64,000 nucleotides of DNA from assembly GCF_016306625.1 (NCBI RefSeq), contig NZ_JACOII010000042.1, positions 1-64,000 on the forward strand. Direction: 5' to 3'. Under the pieces are notes generated by a model. It was not told where the DNA came from. It worked only from the letters and a program-made list of their open reading frames with translations, and made no database searches. Positions 33,238-42,084 of this stretch are shown here, piece by piece. The first letter of the stretch is position 1. Each line of letters opens with the position of its first letter. The translations under genes and the position numbers were made by a program. Source of the DNA: Xenorhabdus lircayensis (GTDB lineage: Bacteria > Pseudomonadota > Gammaproteobacteria > Enterobacterales > Enterobacteriaceae).

Positions 33238-34506
33238 ATGTCACTTGCCAAAGCTTCTGTCTGGACGGCGGGTTCCACACTGATCAAAATCGGTGTGGGA
33301 CTGCTGGTGATTAAACTGCTGGCGGTGTCTTTTGGCCCAACGGGTGTTGGGCAAGCAGGCAACTTTCGTCAACTTATTACTGTATTGGGCGTACTGTCTG
33401 GTGCGGGCATTTTTAACGGCGTCACCAAATACGTGGCGGAAAATTATCAGCAACCGGAAAGACTCAGGGCCGTGTTGGGCACATCGTCTTCGATTATTCT
33501 GGGTTCTTCGACTCTGCTGGCGGTCATTTTCCTCTTGTTCAGTGATGTCATCAGTATTGGCTTGTTTGGTCACAACCATTACAAAACTGTTGTGCAGGCG
33601 CTCGCATTTATTCAAATGGGAATCGCTTATGCCAACTATTTTCTGGCTATATTGAAAGGATTCAGGGATGCTCAAGGAAATGCACTGGCGATTATTCTGG
33701 GTAGCTTAGTAGGCGTAATTGCCTATGGCCTCTGTTACTGGTTGGGGGGCTATGAAGGGGCATTAGCAGGGTTGGCTTTGGTGCCCGCTTTGGTGGTCTT
33801 CCCGGCGGGGGTGATCATTTTGCATCGCAAGGTCATTACATTTTCGGCCTTGAAACCATTTTCTGTTTTGAAACCTACGTGGGATCGCGCGATTGCCAGC
33901 CATTTGGGAAAATTCACCCTTATGGCCCTGCTGACCTCTATTACGTTGCCAGTCGCTTATGTCATGATGCGAAACCTGCTGGCAGAGCGTTATAGCTGGG
34001 AAGAGGTTGGAATTTGGCTGGGAGTAAGCAGCATTTCGGATGCCTATTTACAATTTATCACTGCTTCTTTCACTGTCTATCTGTTGCCAACACTCTCCCG
34101 TTTGGAGAGTAAGCAAGAAATTACCAGCGAAATTGTGAAAGCGCTGAAATTTGTCTTACCTGCCGTAGCTGCCGCCAGTTTCTCAGTCTGGCTGTTGCGT
34201 GATTTCGTCATTTGGTTGCTATTTTCAGACAAATTTATCGCCATGCGGGGTTTATTCGCATGGCAGTTAGTGGGCGACGTGTTGAAAGTTGGCGCTTATG
34301 TTTTTGGTTATCTGGTGATAGCGAAAGCTGCACTGCGTTTTTATGTATTGACTGAAGTCAGTCAGTTCCTTCTGCTGACCGGTTTCTCCCATTGGTTGAT
34401 ACCGGAAAATGGGGCATTGGGGGCGGCTCAGTCATATATGGCAACTTACATTGTTTATTTCATTCTTTGTTGTAGCGTATTTATTATTTACCGCAGGCGA
34501 GCATGA
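33238..34506 (+). CDS. wzxE: ECA lipid III flippase
   Basis: 422-residue MATE/MOP-superfamily polytopic protein (about 12 hydrophobic segments) moving Und-PP-linked trisaccharide across the inner membrane. The N terminus [20 protein letters not shown] is typical of WzxE. The ATG is one base after the wecE stop, and its own stop overlaps wecF (ATGA). Confidence 0.95.
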   Translation: MSLAKASVWTAGSTLIKIGVGLLVIKLLAVSFGPTGVGQAGNFRQLITVLGVLSGAGIFNGVTKYVAENYQQPERLRAVLGTSSSIILGSSTLLAVIFLLFSDVISIGLFGHNHYKTVVQALAFIQMGIAYANYFLAILKGFRDAQGNALAIILGSLVGVIAYGLCYWLGGYEGALAGLALVPALVVFPAGVIILHRKVITFSALKPFSVLKPTWDRAIASHLGKFTLMALLTSITLPVAYVMMRNLLAERYSWEEVGIWLGVSSISDAYLQFITASFTVYLLPTLSRLESKQEITSEIVKALKFVLPAVAAASFSVWLLRDFVIWLLFSDKFIAMRGLFAWQLVGDVLKVGAYVFGYLVIAKAALRFYVLTEVSQFLLLTGFSHWLIPENGALGAAQSYMATYIVYFILCCSVFIIYRRRA

Positions 34507-35585
34507 CAACCCTAATTCACGTTCTGGGATCGGATATCCCGCATCACAATCAAACGTTACTGCGTTTCTTTAATGACGTCTTGGCGCAGGAGATCAATTT
34601 TCCGGCCAAACCGTGTTTTATGGTGGTGTCCAAAAACCACACATGGCTATCGAATTATCCTGACTTGACGATCTTGGTTTATGACAGCAAGGCTGACCTA
34701 TCACGGGCCGTGATCGAAAAAGCGCAGGCAAATAGAACAACCCGTTTCTTTTTCCACGGGCAGTTTAATGCTGCTTTGTGGTTGGCTTTATTCGTGGGCA
34801 AAATCAAGCAACATCAATTTTGGTGGCATGCGTGGGGGGCTGATTTATATGAAGAATCCCGCCAACTGAAATTCCGTTTGTTCTATCTGCTTCGTCGCTT
34901 GGCACAAAAGCGGGTGGGGCATATTTTTGCCACGCACGGCGATCTCCAATATTTTGGCCAGTCCAAGCCTTATGTGCCATCATCATTGCTCTATTTCCCA
35001 ACCCGTATGGATCCTACACTGACGGTAATGGAGAAAACATGTTCACCGGAAGGGATCACCATCTTGCTGGGAAATTCAGGCGATCAATCTAACCGCCATA
35101 TTGAAGCATTGCATAAGATCCACTGCCAGTTTGGTGATGAGGCGCGGGTGATTATGCCAATGGGTTATCCCGGTAATAACCAAGCCTATATCCAGCGTGC
35201 AGAGCAAACCGCATTATCCCTGTTTCCAGCGCAAAACGTCAGTATCTTGAAAGATAAACTGGCGTTCGACGAATATTTGTCATTGGTGCGCCAATGCGAT
35301 TTGGGCTATTTCATTTTCAATCGCCAGCAGGGTATTGGAACACTCTGTTTGTTGATTCAATTTGGTATTCCGTTTGTTCTGAGCCGCCAAAATCCATTTT
35401 GGCATGATTTGCTGGAACAGCATGTTCCTGTTCTGTTTGATGGCGATGAACTGAATAAACACTGGGTGCAGGAAGCACAGCGCCAGATGCTGTCCCTTGA
35501 TAAAAAGGCGATTGTCTTTTTTGAGCCCAATTTCATTGAGGGGTGGAAAGCCGCCCTATCGGCTGCATCTGGAGAGTATCAATGA
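34503..35585 (+). CDS. wecF: TDP-Fuc4NAc:lipid II Fuc4NAc transferase
   Basis: 360-residue GT56-family glycosyltransferase (also rffT) adding the third ECA sugar. It begins [20 protein letters not shown] and contains [13 protein letters not shown], typical of the family, and the nucleotide-sugar-binding region [16 protein letters not shown]. It starts inside the wzxE stop and ends inside the wzyE start, so all three are translationally coupled. Confidence 0.94.
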   Translation: MTTLIHVLGSDIPHHNQTLLRFFNDVLAQEINFPAKPCFMVVSKNHTWLSNYPDLTILVYDSKADLSRAVIEKAQANRTTRFFFHGQFNAALWLALFVGKIKQHQFWWHAWGADLYEESRQLKFRLFYLLRRLAQKRVGHIFATHGDLQYFGQSKPYVPSSLLYFPTRMDPTLTVMEKTCSPEGITILLGNSGDQSNRHIEALHKIHCQFGDEARVIMPMGYPGNNQAYIQRAEQTALSLFPAQNVSILKDKLAFDEYLSLVRQCDLGYFIFNRQQGIGTLCLLIQFGIPFVLSRQNPFWHDLLEQHVPVLFDGDELNKHWVQEAQRQMLSLDKKAIVFFEPNFIEGWKAALSAASGEYQ

Positions 35586-37024
35586 CCTTGGCACAATTCG
35601 GTGGGCTATTTGTCGTTTATGTGATCTCATTGGTTTTTATCCTGACCTTGACGTATCAAGAATTTCGGCGTGTCCGCTTTAATTTTAATGTCTTTTTCTC
35701 ATTGCTGTATTTGCTGACGTTCTACTTTGGCTTCCCGTTGACCAGCATGTTGGTGTTCCAGTTTTATGTGCAGGTAGTGCCAGTGGATTCGCTGTTGCAT
35801 GCGATGTTGGCATCTGGCTGTTTTTACGCCATTTACTATGTGGCTTATAAAACGCGGCTTAATTATAAAACACGAATTAGCTATAAAACACGCAGCAATC
35901 ATATAGAACCTGAAACATCATTGGTTGCTTCATCGTGCAATCCCCTGTTCACCATGAATCGGGTGGAAACCAATCTGACGTGGCTGTTGCTCGCTGGCAT
36001 TGCTATCGTTACGTTGGGTTCATTCTTTATGCAGAATGGTTTCTTACTGTTTAAATTACAGTCCTATAGTCAGATATTTTCCAGCCAGGTTTCCGGCGTG
36101 GCGCTCAAGCGATTCTTTTATTTTTTTATCCCTGCCATGTTGGTGGTATTTTTCCTGAAACCGACTAAAGCCCGCTGGTTGTGGTTCTTGGTGGCGACAG
36201 TAGCATTTGGTATTTTAACTTATGTGATCGTTGGAGGAACACGAGCTAACATTATCATTGCGTTTGCGCTGTTTCTGTTTATTGGTATTGTCCGTGGTTG
36301 GATCACGTTGTGGATGCTGTTTGCAGCGGGCATTATGGGAATTGTCGGTATGTTCTGGCTGGCGTTGAAGCGCTACAGCTTGGATGTAAGCGGTGCAGAA
36401 GCGTTTTATACGTTTCTGTATCTCACGAGGGATACGTTCTCGCCGTGGGAAAACTTAGCTCTGTTGCTGGATAACTACAGTAAAATAGATTTTCAGGGGC
36501 TAGCACCGATTATCCGTGATTTTTATGTCTTTATTCCTAGTTGGCTATGGCCGGAGAGACCTGGTCTGGTCTGGAATACAGCTAACTACTTTACGTGGGA
36601 TGTGCTGAATAATCACTCTGGCCTTGCGATCTCACCAACATTGATTGGGTCGCTTGTGGTCATGGGCGGCGTATTTTTTATCCCTCTGGGCGCGATTGCT
36701 GTTGGTTTTATCATCAAATGGTTTGATTGGATCTATGAAGCGGGAAAACAGGAAACTAATCGCTATAAGGCAGCGATTTTGCAGGCTTTCTGTTTTGGTG
36801 CAATTTTTAACATGATTGTCCTTGCCCGTGAAGGTGTGGATTCCTTTGTTTCTCGAGTCGTATTCTTTTGTATTGTCTTTGGCCTATGTCTGGTTGTGGC
36901 GAAATTACTGTATTGGCTGTTTGAAAGCGCAGGGCTGATTCGAGAGTTTGTCGTCAGTAATTTGGCTGCATCGCAAAAAACATCTGTTATTTTGGACGTA
37001 AGGAAGAAAAATGGCGTTGAATAA
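35582..37024 (+). CDS. wzyE: ECA polymerase WzyE
   Basis: 480-residue integral membrane polymerase assembling ECA repeats in the periplasm. E. coli WzyE is about 450 residues. Long stretches match it: [60 protein letters not shown]. The start is at 35582 ([13 protein letters not shown]), overlapping the wecF stop. The ATG at 35543 is inside wecF. The extra length is partly a triplicated YKTR segment (residues about 89-106) in a predicted loop. The gene overlaps wecG by 14 bases. Confidence 0.95.
   Translation: MTLAQFGGLFVVYVISLVFILTLTYQEFRRVRFNFNVFFSLLYLLTFYFGFPLTSMLVFQFYVQVVPVDSLLHAMLASGCFYAIYYVAYKTRLNYKTRISYKTRSNHIEPETSLVASSCNPLFTMNRVETNLTWLLLAGIAIVTLGSFFMQNGFLLFKLQSYSQIFSSQVSGVALKRFFYFFIPAMLVVFFLKPTKARWLWFLVATVAFGILTYVIVGGTRANIIIAFALFLFIGIVRGWITLWMLFAAGIMGIVGMFWLALKRYSLDVSGAEAFYTFLYLTRDTFSPWENLALLLDNYSKIDFQGLAPIIRDFYVFIPSWLWPERPGLVWNTANYFTWDVLNNHSGLAISPTLIGSLVVMGGVFFIPLGAIAVGFIIKWFDWIYEAGKQETNRYKAAILQAFCFGAIFNMIVLAREGVDSFVSRVVFFCIVFGLCLVVAKLLYWLFESAGLIREFVVSNLAASQKTSVILDVRKKNGVE
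35846..35899 (+). repeat. Three tandem 18-bp units within wzyE
   Basis: TATAAAACGCGGCTTAAT, TATAAAACACGAATTAGC and TATAAAACACGCAGCAAT lie head to tail in frame and encode [12 protein letters not shown] and YKTRSN. The E. coli protein has one YKTR here. The array lies in a basic, probably cytoplasmic loop, and keeps the frame open. Confidence 0.9.
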
Positions 37025-37748
37025 CATTCCCAAATACCGCATTCGTGGCCTTAATATCTGGGGGTTTCGTGGTATGTCGCATTTTCTTGATCATCTTTTT
37101 CAAGATGGGCAGGTAAAAACAGGTACGCTGGTCGCGATTAACGCAGAAAAGGTCCTCACGGCAGAAAAAGACAATGCATTGAATATGTTGCTGGATGAGG
37201 CGGAATATTTATATGCAGATGGTATTAGCATCGTGCGTGCCATTCGCCGTAAATACTCTGATGCAGATGTATCACGTATTGCGGGGGCGGATTTGTGGGA
37301 ATCTGTGATGGAACGAGCGGGTCGTGAAGGTACGACAGTCTTTCTGGTAGGCGGAAAACCCGACGTTTTGGCACAGACAGAGAACAAATTGCGTACCCAG
37401 TGGAACGTCAACATCGTGGGCAGTCAGGACGGTTATTTTACACCGGAAACGCGTGATGCGGTGTTTGAGCACATTCATACCTGCGGTGCAGCGATTGTTA
37501 CGGTGGCAATGGGATCGCCTAAACAGGAAATCTTCATGCGTGATTGTCGCAAGATACACCCAGATGCGCTGTATATGGGCGTCGGGGGAACTTATGACGT
37601 CTTTACCGGACATATCAAACGTGCCCCGAAAATCTGGCAAAATCTAGGTTTGGAGTGGTTGTACCGCCTGCTATCTCAGCCAAGCCGAATCCGTAGGCAG
37701 ATCAAGCTATTAAGGTTCCTTGGTTATTATTACGGTGGCAAGCTCTAG
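37011..37748 (+). CDS. wecG: UDP-ManNAcA:lipid I ManNAcA transferase
   Basis: 245-residue WecG/TagA/CpsF (GT26) glycosyltransferase (also rffM) forming lipid II of ECA. Family signature regions are [55 protein letters not shown] and [19 protein letters not shown]. It ends the ECA cluster. A short interspersed repeat lies 33 bases after its stop. Confidence 0.96.
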   Translation: MALNNIPKYRIRGLNIWGFRGMSHFLDHLFQDGQVKTGTLVAINAEKVLTAEKDNALNMLLDEAEYLYADGISIVRAIRRKYSDADVSRIAGADLWESVMERAGREGTTVFLVGGKPDVLAQTENKLRTQWNVNIVGSQDGYFTPETRDAVFEHIHTCGAAIVTVAMGSPKQEIFMRDCRKIHPDALYMGVGGTYDVFTGHIKRAPKIWQNLGLEWLYRLLSQPSRIRRQIKLLRFLGYYYGGKL

Positions 37749-37780
37749 CCTGACAATTTTTTTGTTATCTATCCCAATAA

Positions 37781-37824
37781 ATTTCAAGTTGTGGTCATCT
37801 AAGCTGCAACTTGAAAGCTGAAGG
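37781..37824. repeat. Short interspersed inverted repeat, copy A
   Basis: TTTCAAGTTG (37782-37791) and CAACTTGAAA (37807-37816) are perfect inverted arms, extended by GCTGAAGG. The 18-base right end (37807-37824) is identical to that of copy B at 60221-60238. I associate such ATTTCAAGTTGCA-type elements with intergenic DNA in Photorhabdus and Xenorhabdus. It may be a non-autonomous mobile repeat. Confidence 0.75.
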
Positions 37825-37891
37825 TCATAAACCTGCTGCATTGGTTATGCGTTATTCATATGCAGTGCGGTAATCTGGATCAGCCATCCAT

Positions 37892-38143
37892 TCACGATGT
37901 AACTGACGTTGTGTAGTCAATTTCATTGGTCGACTCATTTGGCAAAAACGTGAAATAACCGTCTTGTTGAATGATCAAAAAATAGTCATTATTGATGTTG
38001 TTCTCTTCAACTGCGACGCCAAACAACACAGGCGTTGACTCAATTTTATAATTTTTTATTTCACTGACTGGCAAAACGTGTTTTGATCCCAGCCTTTTTT
38101 TACAACGATTGATTATTAATTCCTGTATTTTTTCTGTTTGCAA
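37892..38143 (-). CDS. Hypothetical 83-residue protein (doubtful)
   Basis: A frame with a TTG start and no ATG upstream in frame (an in-frame TGA lies four codons before the TTG). No ribosome site is evident. The composition is protein-like (KNYKIESTPVLFGVAVEENN, then NDYFLIIQQDGYFTFLP), polar and without membrane segments. I recognise no family. It could be a real small orphan gene, a truncated relic or chance. It is divergent from thrP with 33 bases between. Confidence 0.35.
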   Translation of the reverse strand: MQTEKIQELIINRCKKRLGSKHVLPVSEIKNYKIESTPVLFGVAVEENNINNDYFLIIQQDGYFTFLPNESTNEIDYTTSVTS

Positions 38144-38176
38144 ATATAGACATCATAAAAGTGGATAGGGAGTTTT

Positions 38177-39562
38177 ATGAATGATTCAAAACAGAGCCTG
38201 CAAAGGGGACTTGAGGCACGTCATATTGAGCTGATTGCGCTAGGTGGCACAATCGGCGTAGGGTTGTTCATGGGTTCAGCAAGTACCTTGAAATGGGCCG
38301 GTCCTTCTGTTTTGCTGGCTTACATTATTGCTGGGATTTTTGTTTTTTTCATCATGAGATCGATGGGGGAAATGCTATTTCTTGAACCCGTTACGGGCTC
38401 ATTCGCTGCTTTTGGACATAAATACCTCAGCCCTTATTGGGGGTGCCTGACAGCATGGGGCTACTGGTTCATGTGGGTTTCCGTAGGGATTTCAGAGATC
38501 ACCGCCATCGGCGTTTATTCCGAGTTCTGGTTCCCTGAATTGCCCCAGTGGATTTCTGCGCTGGTGGCGGTCGGGTTGGTTGCCTTAGCGAATTTGGCGG
38601 CTGTGCGGCTGTACGGTGAGTTGGAATTTTGGTTTGCCATGATCAAAGTCACTACGATTATTGTGATGATCCTGATTGGCATCGGTTTGATTTTTTTCGG
38701 TTTGGGTAATGATTGGCAACCCATTGGTTTGGATAACCTGACCTCACATGGTGGTTTTTTCTCTGGTGGTTGGAAAGGCTTTTTATTTGCCCTCTGTATT
38801 GTTGTTGCATCCTATCAGGGAGTCGAATTGGTTGGCATCACCGCTGGTGAAGCGAAAAACCCACAGGTTACCCTTAAGAAAGCGATCAACAATATTCTGT
38901 GGCGCATCCTGATTTTCTATGTCGGTGCCATTTTCATTGTCGTTACGCTGTTCCCGTGGACAGAAGTTGGCTCGTATGGCAGTCCATTTGTGATGACCTT
39001 TGCTAAGGTTGGTATTGCTTCTGCGGCCGCAGTGATTAACTTTGTCGTGCTGACTGCTGCACTTTCTGGCTGTAACAGTGGAATGTACAGCGGTGGCAGA
39101 ATGCTGTATGCCTTGGCGCAAAACCGTCAGTTGCCTGCTTCACTGTTGAAATTATCGAAAAACGGTGTGCCGGTGAGATGTATAGCGATCACCATTGGCT
39201 GTTTGATTGCCGGCTCTAGCCTGAATTATCTGATCCCAAATCCACAGTCAGTATTCGTTTACGTTTATAGTGCCAGCGTATTGCCTGGTATGGTGCCGTG
39301 GTTTGTGATTCTGGTGAGTCAGTTGCGTTTTCGTAAGCATAATGAGGAAGCCTTAAAACAGCATCGGTTTAAATCGATCCTGTTCCCTTATGTCAATTAT
39401 CTGACATTGATTTTCCTGTGTTTTGTATTAGTCGGGATGGCGATTAACCCAGATACGCGCTTCTCTCTGATGGTAGGGGGAACATTTTTGCTGATCGTGT
39501 CATCAATTTATTGGCTGATGAAATTTATTTGTAGGAAAAATCAAAACAATTTGTCGGATTAA
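38177..39562 (+). CDS. thrP: Threonine/serine:H+ symporter ThrP (YifK)
   Basis: 461-residue APC-family permease with about 12 membrane segments, highly similar to E. coli YifK/Thr[21 protein letters not shown], then [42 protein letters not shown]. It imports threonine and serine with protons. A GGGAG ribosome site precedes the ATG. As in E. coli, it is followed by the argX-hisR-leuT-proM tRNA operon, although a separate promoter is visible for the tRNAs. Confidence 0.94.
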   Translation: MNDSKQSLQRGLEARHIELIALGGTIGVGLFMGSASTLKWAGPSVLLAYIIAGIFVFFIMRSMGEMLFLEPVTGSFAAFGHKYLSPYWGCLTAWGYWFMWVSVGISEITAIGVYSEFWFPELPQWISALVAVGLVALANLAAVRLYGELEFWFAMIKVTTIIVMILIGIGLIFFGLGNDWQPIGLDNLTSHGGFFSGGWKGFLFALCIVVASYQGVELVGITAGEAKNPQVTLKKAINNILWRILIFYVGAIFIVVTLFPWTEVGSYGSPFVMTFAKVGIASAAAVINFVVLTAALSGCNSGMYSGGRMLYALAQNRQLPASLLKLSKNGVPVRCIAITIGCLIAGSSLNYLIPNPQSVFVYVYSASVLPGMVPWFVILVSQLRFRKHNEEALKQHRFKSILFPYVNYLTLIFLCFVLVGMAINPDTRFSLMVGGTFLLIVSSIYWLMKFICRKNQNNLSD

Positions 39563-39671
39563 TTCGTAATCAATAAAGCGAGTTGCGATGAGGTTGCGGT
39601 GGAAATGTGCTGTCTTTATCAGCTAAGTGAGTGAAGCGTAATCAAACGCATCATTTCTTTTAAAAAAGCAC

Positions 39672-39700
39672 TGGACAGTACGACATTAAATCCGTACTAT
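39672..39700 (+). promoter_or_regulatory. Sigma-70 promoter of the tRNA operon
   Basis: -35 TGGACA (39672-39677), a 17-base spacer and -10 TACTAT (39695-39700), with an A/T-rich stretch just upstream. A C-rich discriminator (CCTCCACCGC) follows, typical of stable RNA promoters under ppGpp control. The first tRNA starts 22 bases later. Confidence 0.75.
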
Positions 39701-39721
39701 CCTCCACCGCAACGGCGTTAA

Positions 39722-39798
<77 letters not shown>

Positions 39799-39884
39799 TT
39801 TAAAGCGTGCAAGAGCAGTGACAATGAGTTATCGTGGTCAACGTTTTAAGTAGCAAAAGCAGTATATAAAAAGACAGCTGTTAT

Positions 39885-39961
39885 GGTGGCTATAGCTCAG
39901 TTGGTAGAGCCCTGGATTGTGATTCCAGTCGTCGCGAGTTCGAGTCTCGTTAGCCACCCCA
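39885..39961 (+). tRNA. hisR: tRNA-His (anticodon GTG)
   Basis: 77 nt with acceptor GTGGCTA/TAGCCAC, anticodon GTG at 39919-39921, T-loop GTTCGAGTC and CCA end. The 5' G preceding GTGGCTA is the extra G-1 typical of tRNA-His. Confidence 0.97.
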
Positions 39962-39977
39962 TCTTTTTTTATGAAAC

Positions 39978-40064
39978 GCGAGGGTGGCGGAATTGGTAGA
40001 CGCGCTAGCTTCAGGTGTTAGTGTTCTTACGGACGTGGGGGTTCAAGTCCCCCCCTTCGCACCA
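39978..40064 (+). tRNA. leuT: tRNA-Leu (anticodon CAG)
   Basis: 87-nt class II tRNA with a long variable arm, acceptor GCGAGGG paired with CCTTCGC (a wobble pair included), anticodon CAG at 40012-40014 and an encoded CCA. It reads CUG. Confidence 0.96.
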
Positions 40065-40092
40065 TAAAAAAAGAGATTTAAAAGATATGTTT

Positions 40093-40169
40093 CGGCGAGT
40101 AGCGCAGCTTGGTAGCGCAACTGGTTTGGGACCAGTGGGTCGGAGGTTCGAATCCTCTCTCGCCGACCA
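40093..40169 (+). tRNA. proM: tRNA-Pro (anticodon TGG)
   Basis: 77 nt with acceptor CGGCGAG/CTCGCCG, anticodon stem ACTGG/CCAGT, anticodon TGG at 40127-40129, T-loop GTTCGAATC and CCA end. It is the last tRNA before a strong terminator. Confidence 0.97.
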
Positions 40170-40176
40170 AATTCTG

Positions 40177-40206
40177 AAAAAGCCCCGCTATTGCGGGGCT
40201 TTTTCT
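40177..40206 (+). terminator. Terminator of the tRNA operon
   Basis: Stem AAAAAGCCCCGC (40177-40188) / GCGGGGCTTTTT with the four-base loop TATT, ending in a T-run. A textbook intrinsic terminator. The stretch from here to 40381 holds no gene I can see. Confidence 0.95.
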
Positions 40207-40381
40207 TTCTATTTTCCTGCCACTAAAAAACGTTTTGTTTTCCCTTTTACTTCTCTTTGATTTCTTTGTGATTCTCTTGCGTGAAATTGAATATCATGAC
40301 TTTTATTAGTTTATTAACCACATGTTTTAAAAGCTATTTTTAGATTAGAATTGTATTTCAACGACAAACCATACTATTGAA

Positions 40382-40399
40382 TGTCTCAAATTGGAGACA
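40382..40399 (+). promoter_or_regulatory. GlrR-type upstream activating site 1 for glmZ
   Basis: TGTCTCAAATTGGAGACA fits the published GlrR consensus TGTC-N10-GACA exactly. It lies about 190 bases upstream of the predicted glmZ sigma-54 start, a normal distance for a bacterial enhancer. Confidence 0.75.
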
Positions 40400-40445
40400 T
40401 GTAACTCTTTGATTTTCATTGTCTATATGTAAACTGCTTGAAGTG

Positions 40446-40463
40446 CGTCTCAAATGAGAGACG
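40446..40463 (+). promoter_or_regulatory. GlrR-type upstream activating site 2 for glmZ
   Basis: CGTCTCAAATGAGAGACG shares the core GTCTCAAAT...GAGAC with site 1, with one change at each outer base (CGTC-N10-GACG). The two dyad centres are 64 bases apart, about six helical turns. I did not find a convincing IHF site between here and the promoter. Confidence 0.65.
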
Positions 40464-40556
40464 GTATTTTTGATGATTTTTAGTGAAAGCCCGAATACCT
40501 ATTATGGAAAGTCCGTAATACCTTGGATAAGGATAAATTATCCTGATGGGAAAAGT

Positions 40557-40572
40557 TGGCACGCAAAATGCA
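40557..40572 (+). promoter_or_regulatory. Sigma-54 promoter of glmZ
   Basis: TGGCACGCAAAATGCA has the -24 GG (40558-40559) and the -12 GC (40570-40571) exactly 12 bases apart, and matches the consensus TGGCACG-N4-TTGCA with one mismatch. The expected start at about 40583-40585 coincides with the conserved 5' end of GlmZ. A small dyad GGATAA-A-TTATCC (40531-40543) lies just upstream. Confidence 0.82.
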
Positions 40573-40584
40573 TTATTAAAAATC

Positions 40585-40796
40585 GTAGATACTCATCCCA
40601 CTCCTTATGACAGCATATGACTTCATAAACCTCGGGATGATGTAGAGCTGATTGTCGGTGCCTATGGTCCACGTTATAGATGAGTAAGTATCACTGTCTT
40701 TTCATCACAAACCGGACACAACGTTGAGTGAGGCACTATCCGTCTGTAGACCTGATTGTATTTATGCACCTGTCTTTTTTGATAGGTGTTTTTTTT
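40585..40796 (+). ncRNA. glmZ: Small regulatory RNA GlmZ
   Basis: About 212 nt. The 5' end GTAGATACTCATCCCACTCC resembles E. coli GlmZ (GTAGATGCTCATTCCATCTC). CATAAACCTCGGGATGATG would pair with the 5' part as in the known first stem-loop. The conserved 3' element GGACACAACGTTGAGTGAGG is nearly identical to E. coli. A terminator hairpin CACCTGTC/GATAGGTG with eight T ends it. GlmZ activates glmS translation with Hfq, and is cleaved by RNase E/RapZ unless GlmY competes. It sits between the tRNA-Pro gene and hemY, as in E. coli (which has asl genes in between). Confidence 0.93.
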
Positions 40797-40876
40797 ATCT
40801 TGAAGTTTGCATGATGTCCCCAGATTAACGATCCAATAGTCTCTGAATCGTCAATCTGGGTCTAATAAGAAATGTC

Positions 40877-42082
40877 TTACTCTTCTGTATTACTCTCACG
40901 TTTCAGAGTCAGCATAAAACCTTGGCTGCGGGTCTGGGCGGCTTCTTCGCGTTTCTGCAATCTATCGAGTGCATCGGCAAGCCATGCGTAATCATGGGCA
41001 TCTGGCCGCTGCGCAAGAGCTGCCTTAAATGCCATTTCGGCACTGGCCCATTCACCATGACGCAAGGCAACCTGCCCCAGGGTACTGTTGAGCAATGGTG
41101 TTGCACCATGTTGTTTTAACAGATGAGTGAGAGTTTTTTGTACGGCTTCGGAATCACTTGTTTTAATATGTGGAATTAATAGCAGGAGACGTTCGTCATA
41201 TTGCTGTTTTAATCCATTCAGAATGATTTGCTGGGCAGTTTCGTGCTCATTGCATTCAATCAAATGCTCGGCCAGAGCGATTTGTAGCACGATATCGTGG
41301 CGAACCTTACGGCTTTGGTCTTTCCACCATACTTTCAGGCCCGTGCTGCCTTTTCCTGCCATAACTTGATTCATTAACCCGATATAGGCTTGCTGTCGCA
41401 ATTTAAGGATCTCTTCTTCACCATGCAGATCGCTCTTCATCATTGAAGGCAAGATATCAATCAGGGATTGATAAGCACCTGAAAGAGAGTAAGCCTGTTC
41501 AGCCAGCCGTAATACCTCAGGATGGCGAGGAGCATGATTTAACAGTTTATCCACACCATTGCGTGCCGCGTGAACTTCGCCTTGCGCCAGCTGGATACGT
41601 ACACGGGTAATGTCAACGGGGAGCTGATCCTTATCTGCAACTTCTGCGGCACGTTCAATATACTGGTTGGTACGGAAATAATCACCGCGCTGCTGGGCGG
41701 CTTCTGCTGCCAGCAAATAGTTCACGACAGGGTACTCAGCATGATCAACATTGCGGGTCATTAAACGCTCAACTTGCTTGAAATCCCCTTCGGCGAGTTT
41801 GAGCAGCGCCTGTTTGGTTTGTGAGCGAGCCCGGCTGCGTTTGTATCCACCAAAGATCCAGCTATGAGTGAATGTGCTGGTACGTTTTAACCGGCGATAA
41901 CACCAACCGATAAAAATCAGCAAGAATTGTAACAGGAGGAACATGATCACCAGGGCAGTAATGCTGGTGATGATATTGTCACTGTCCGTCTGGATCAAAA
42001 CGTATCCTTGATGCCCGGATAGCACGGGGCCAAGTACCACGCCCACAATGAGGATAATGAACAGCAGTAATACTTTTAGCAT
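40877..42082 (-). CDS. hemY: HemY, tetratricopeptide inner-membrane protein
   Basis: 401-residue protein of the proteobacterial HemY family (unrelated to Bacillus HemY). Two N-terminal membrane helices (KVLLLFIILIVGVVLGPVLS and a second near residues 43-63) are followed by a cytoplasmic TPR-rich region. It is conserved in the hemCDXY operon, and its role in heme synthesis remains unclear. It is the last gene, two bases after hemX. Confidence 0.93.
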   Translation of the reverse strand: MLKVLLLFIILIVGVVLGPVLSGHQGYVLIQTDSDNIITSITALVIMFLLLQFLLIFIGWCYRRLKRTSTFTHSWIFGGYKRSRARSQTKQALLKLAEGDFKQVERLMTRNVDHAEYPVVNYLLAAEAAQQRGDYFRTNQYIERAAEVADKDQLPVDITRVRIQLAQGEVHAARNGVDKLLNHAPRHPEVLRLAEQAYSLSGAYQSLIDILPSMMKSDLHGEEEILKLRQQAYIGLMNQVMAGKGSTGLKVWWKDQSRKVRHDIVLQIALAEHLIECNEHETAQQIILNGLKQQYDERLLLLIPHIKTSDSEAVQKTLTHLLKQHGATPLLNSTLGQVALRHGEWASAEMAFKAALAQRPDAHDYAWLADALDRLQKREEAAQTRSQGFMLTLKRESNTEE

Positions 42083-42084
42083 AC

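Noticed and set aside
40015-40260. 81-codon frame across the tRNA-Leu and tRNA-Pro genes
   Set aside because: Its sequence is tRNA and terminator; not a protein gene.
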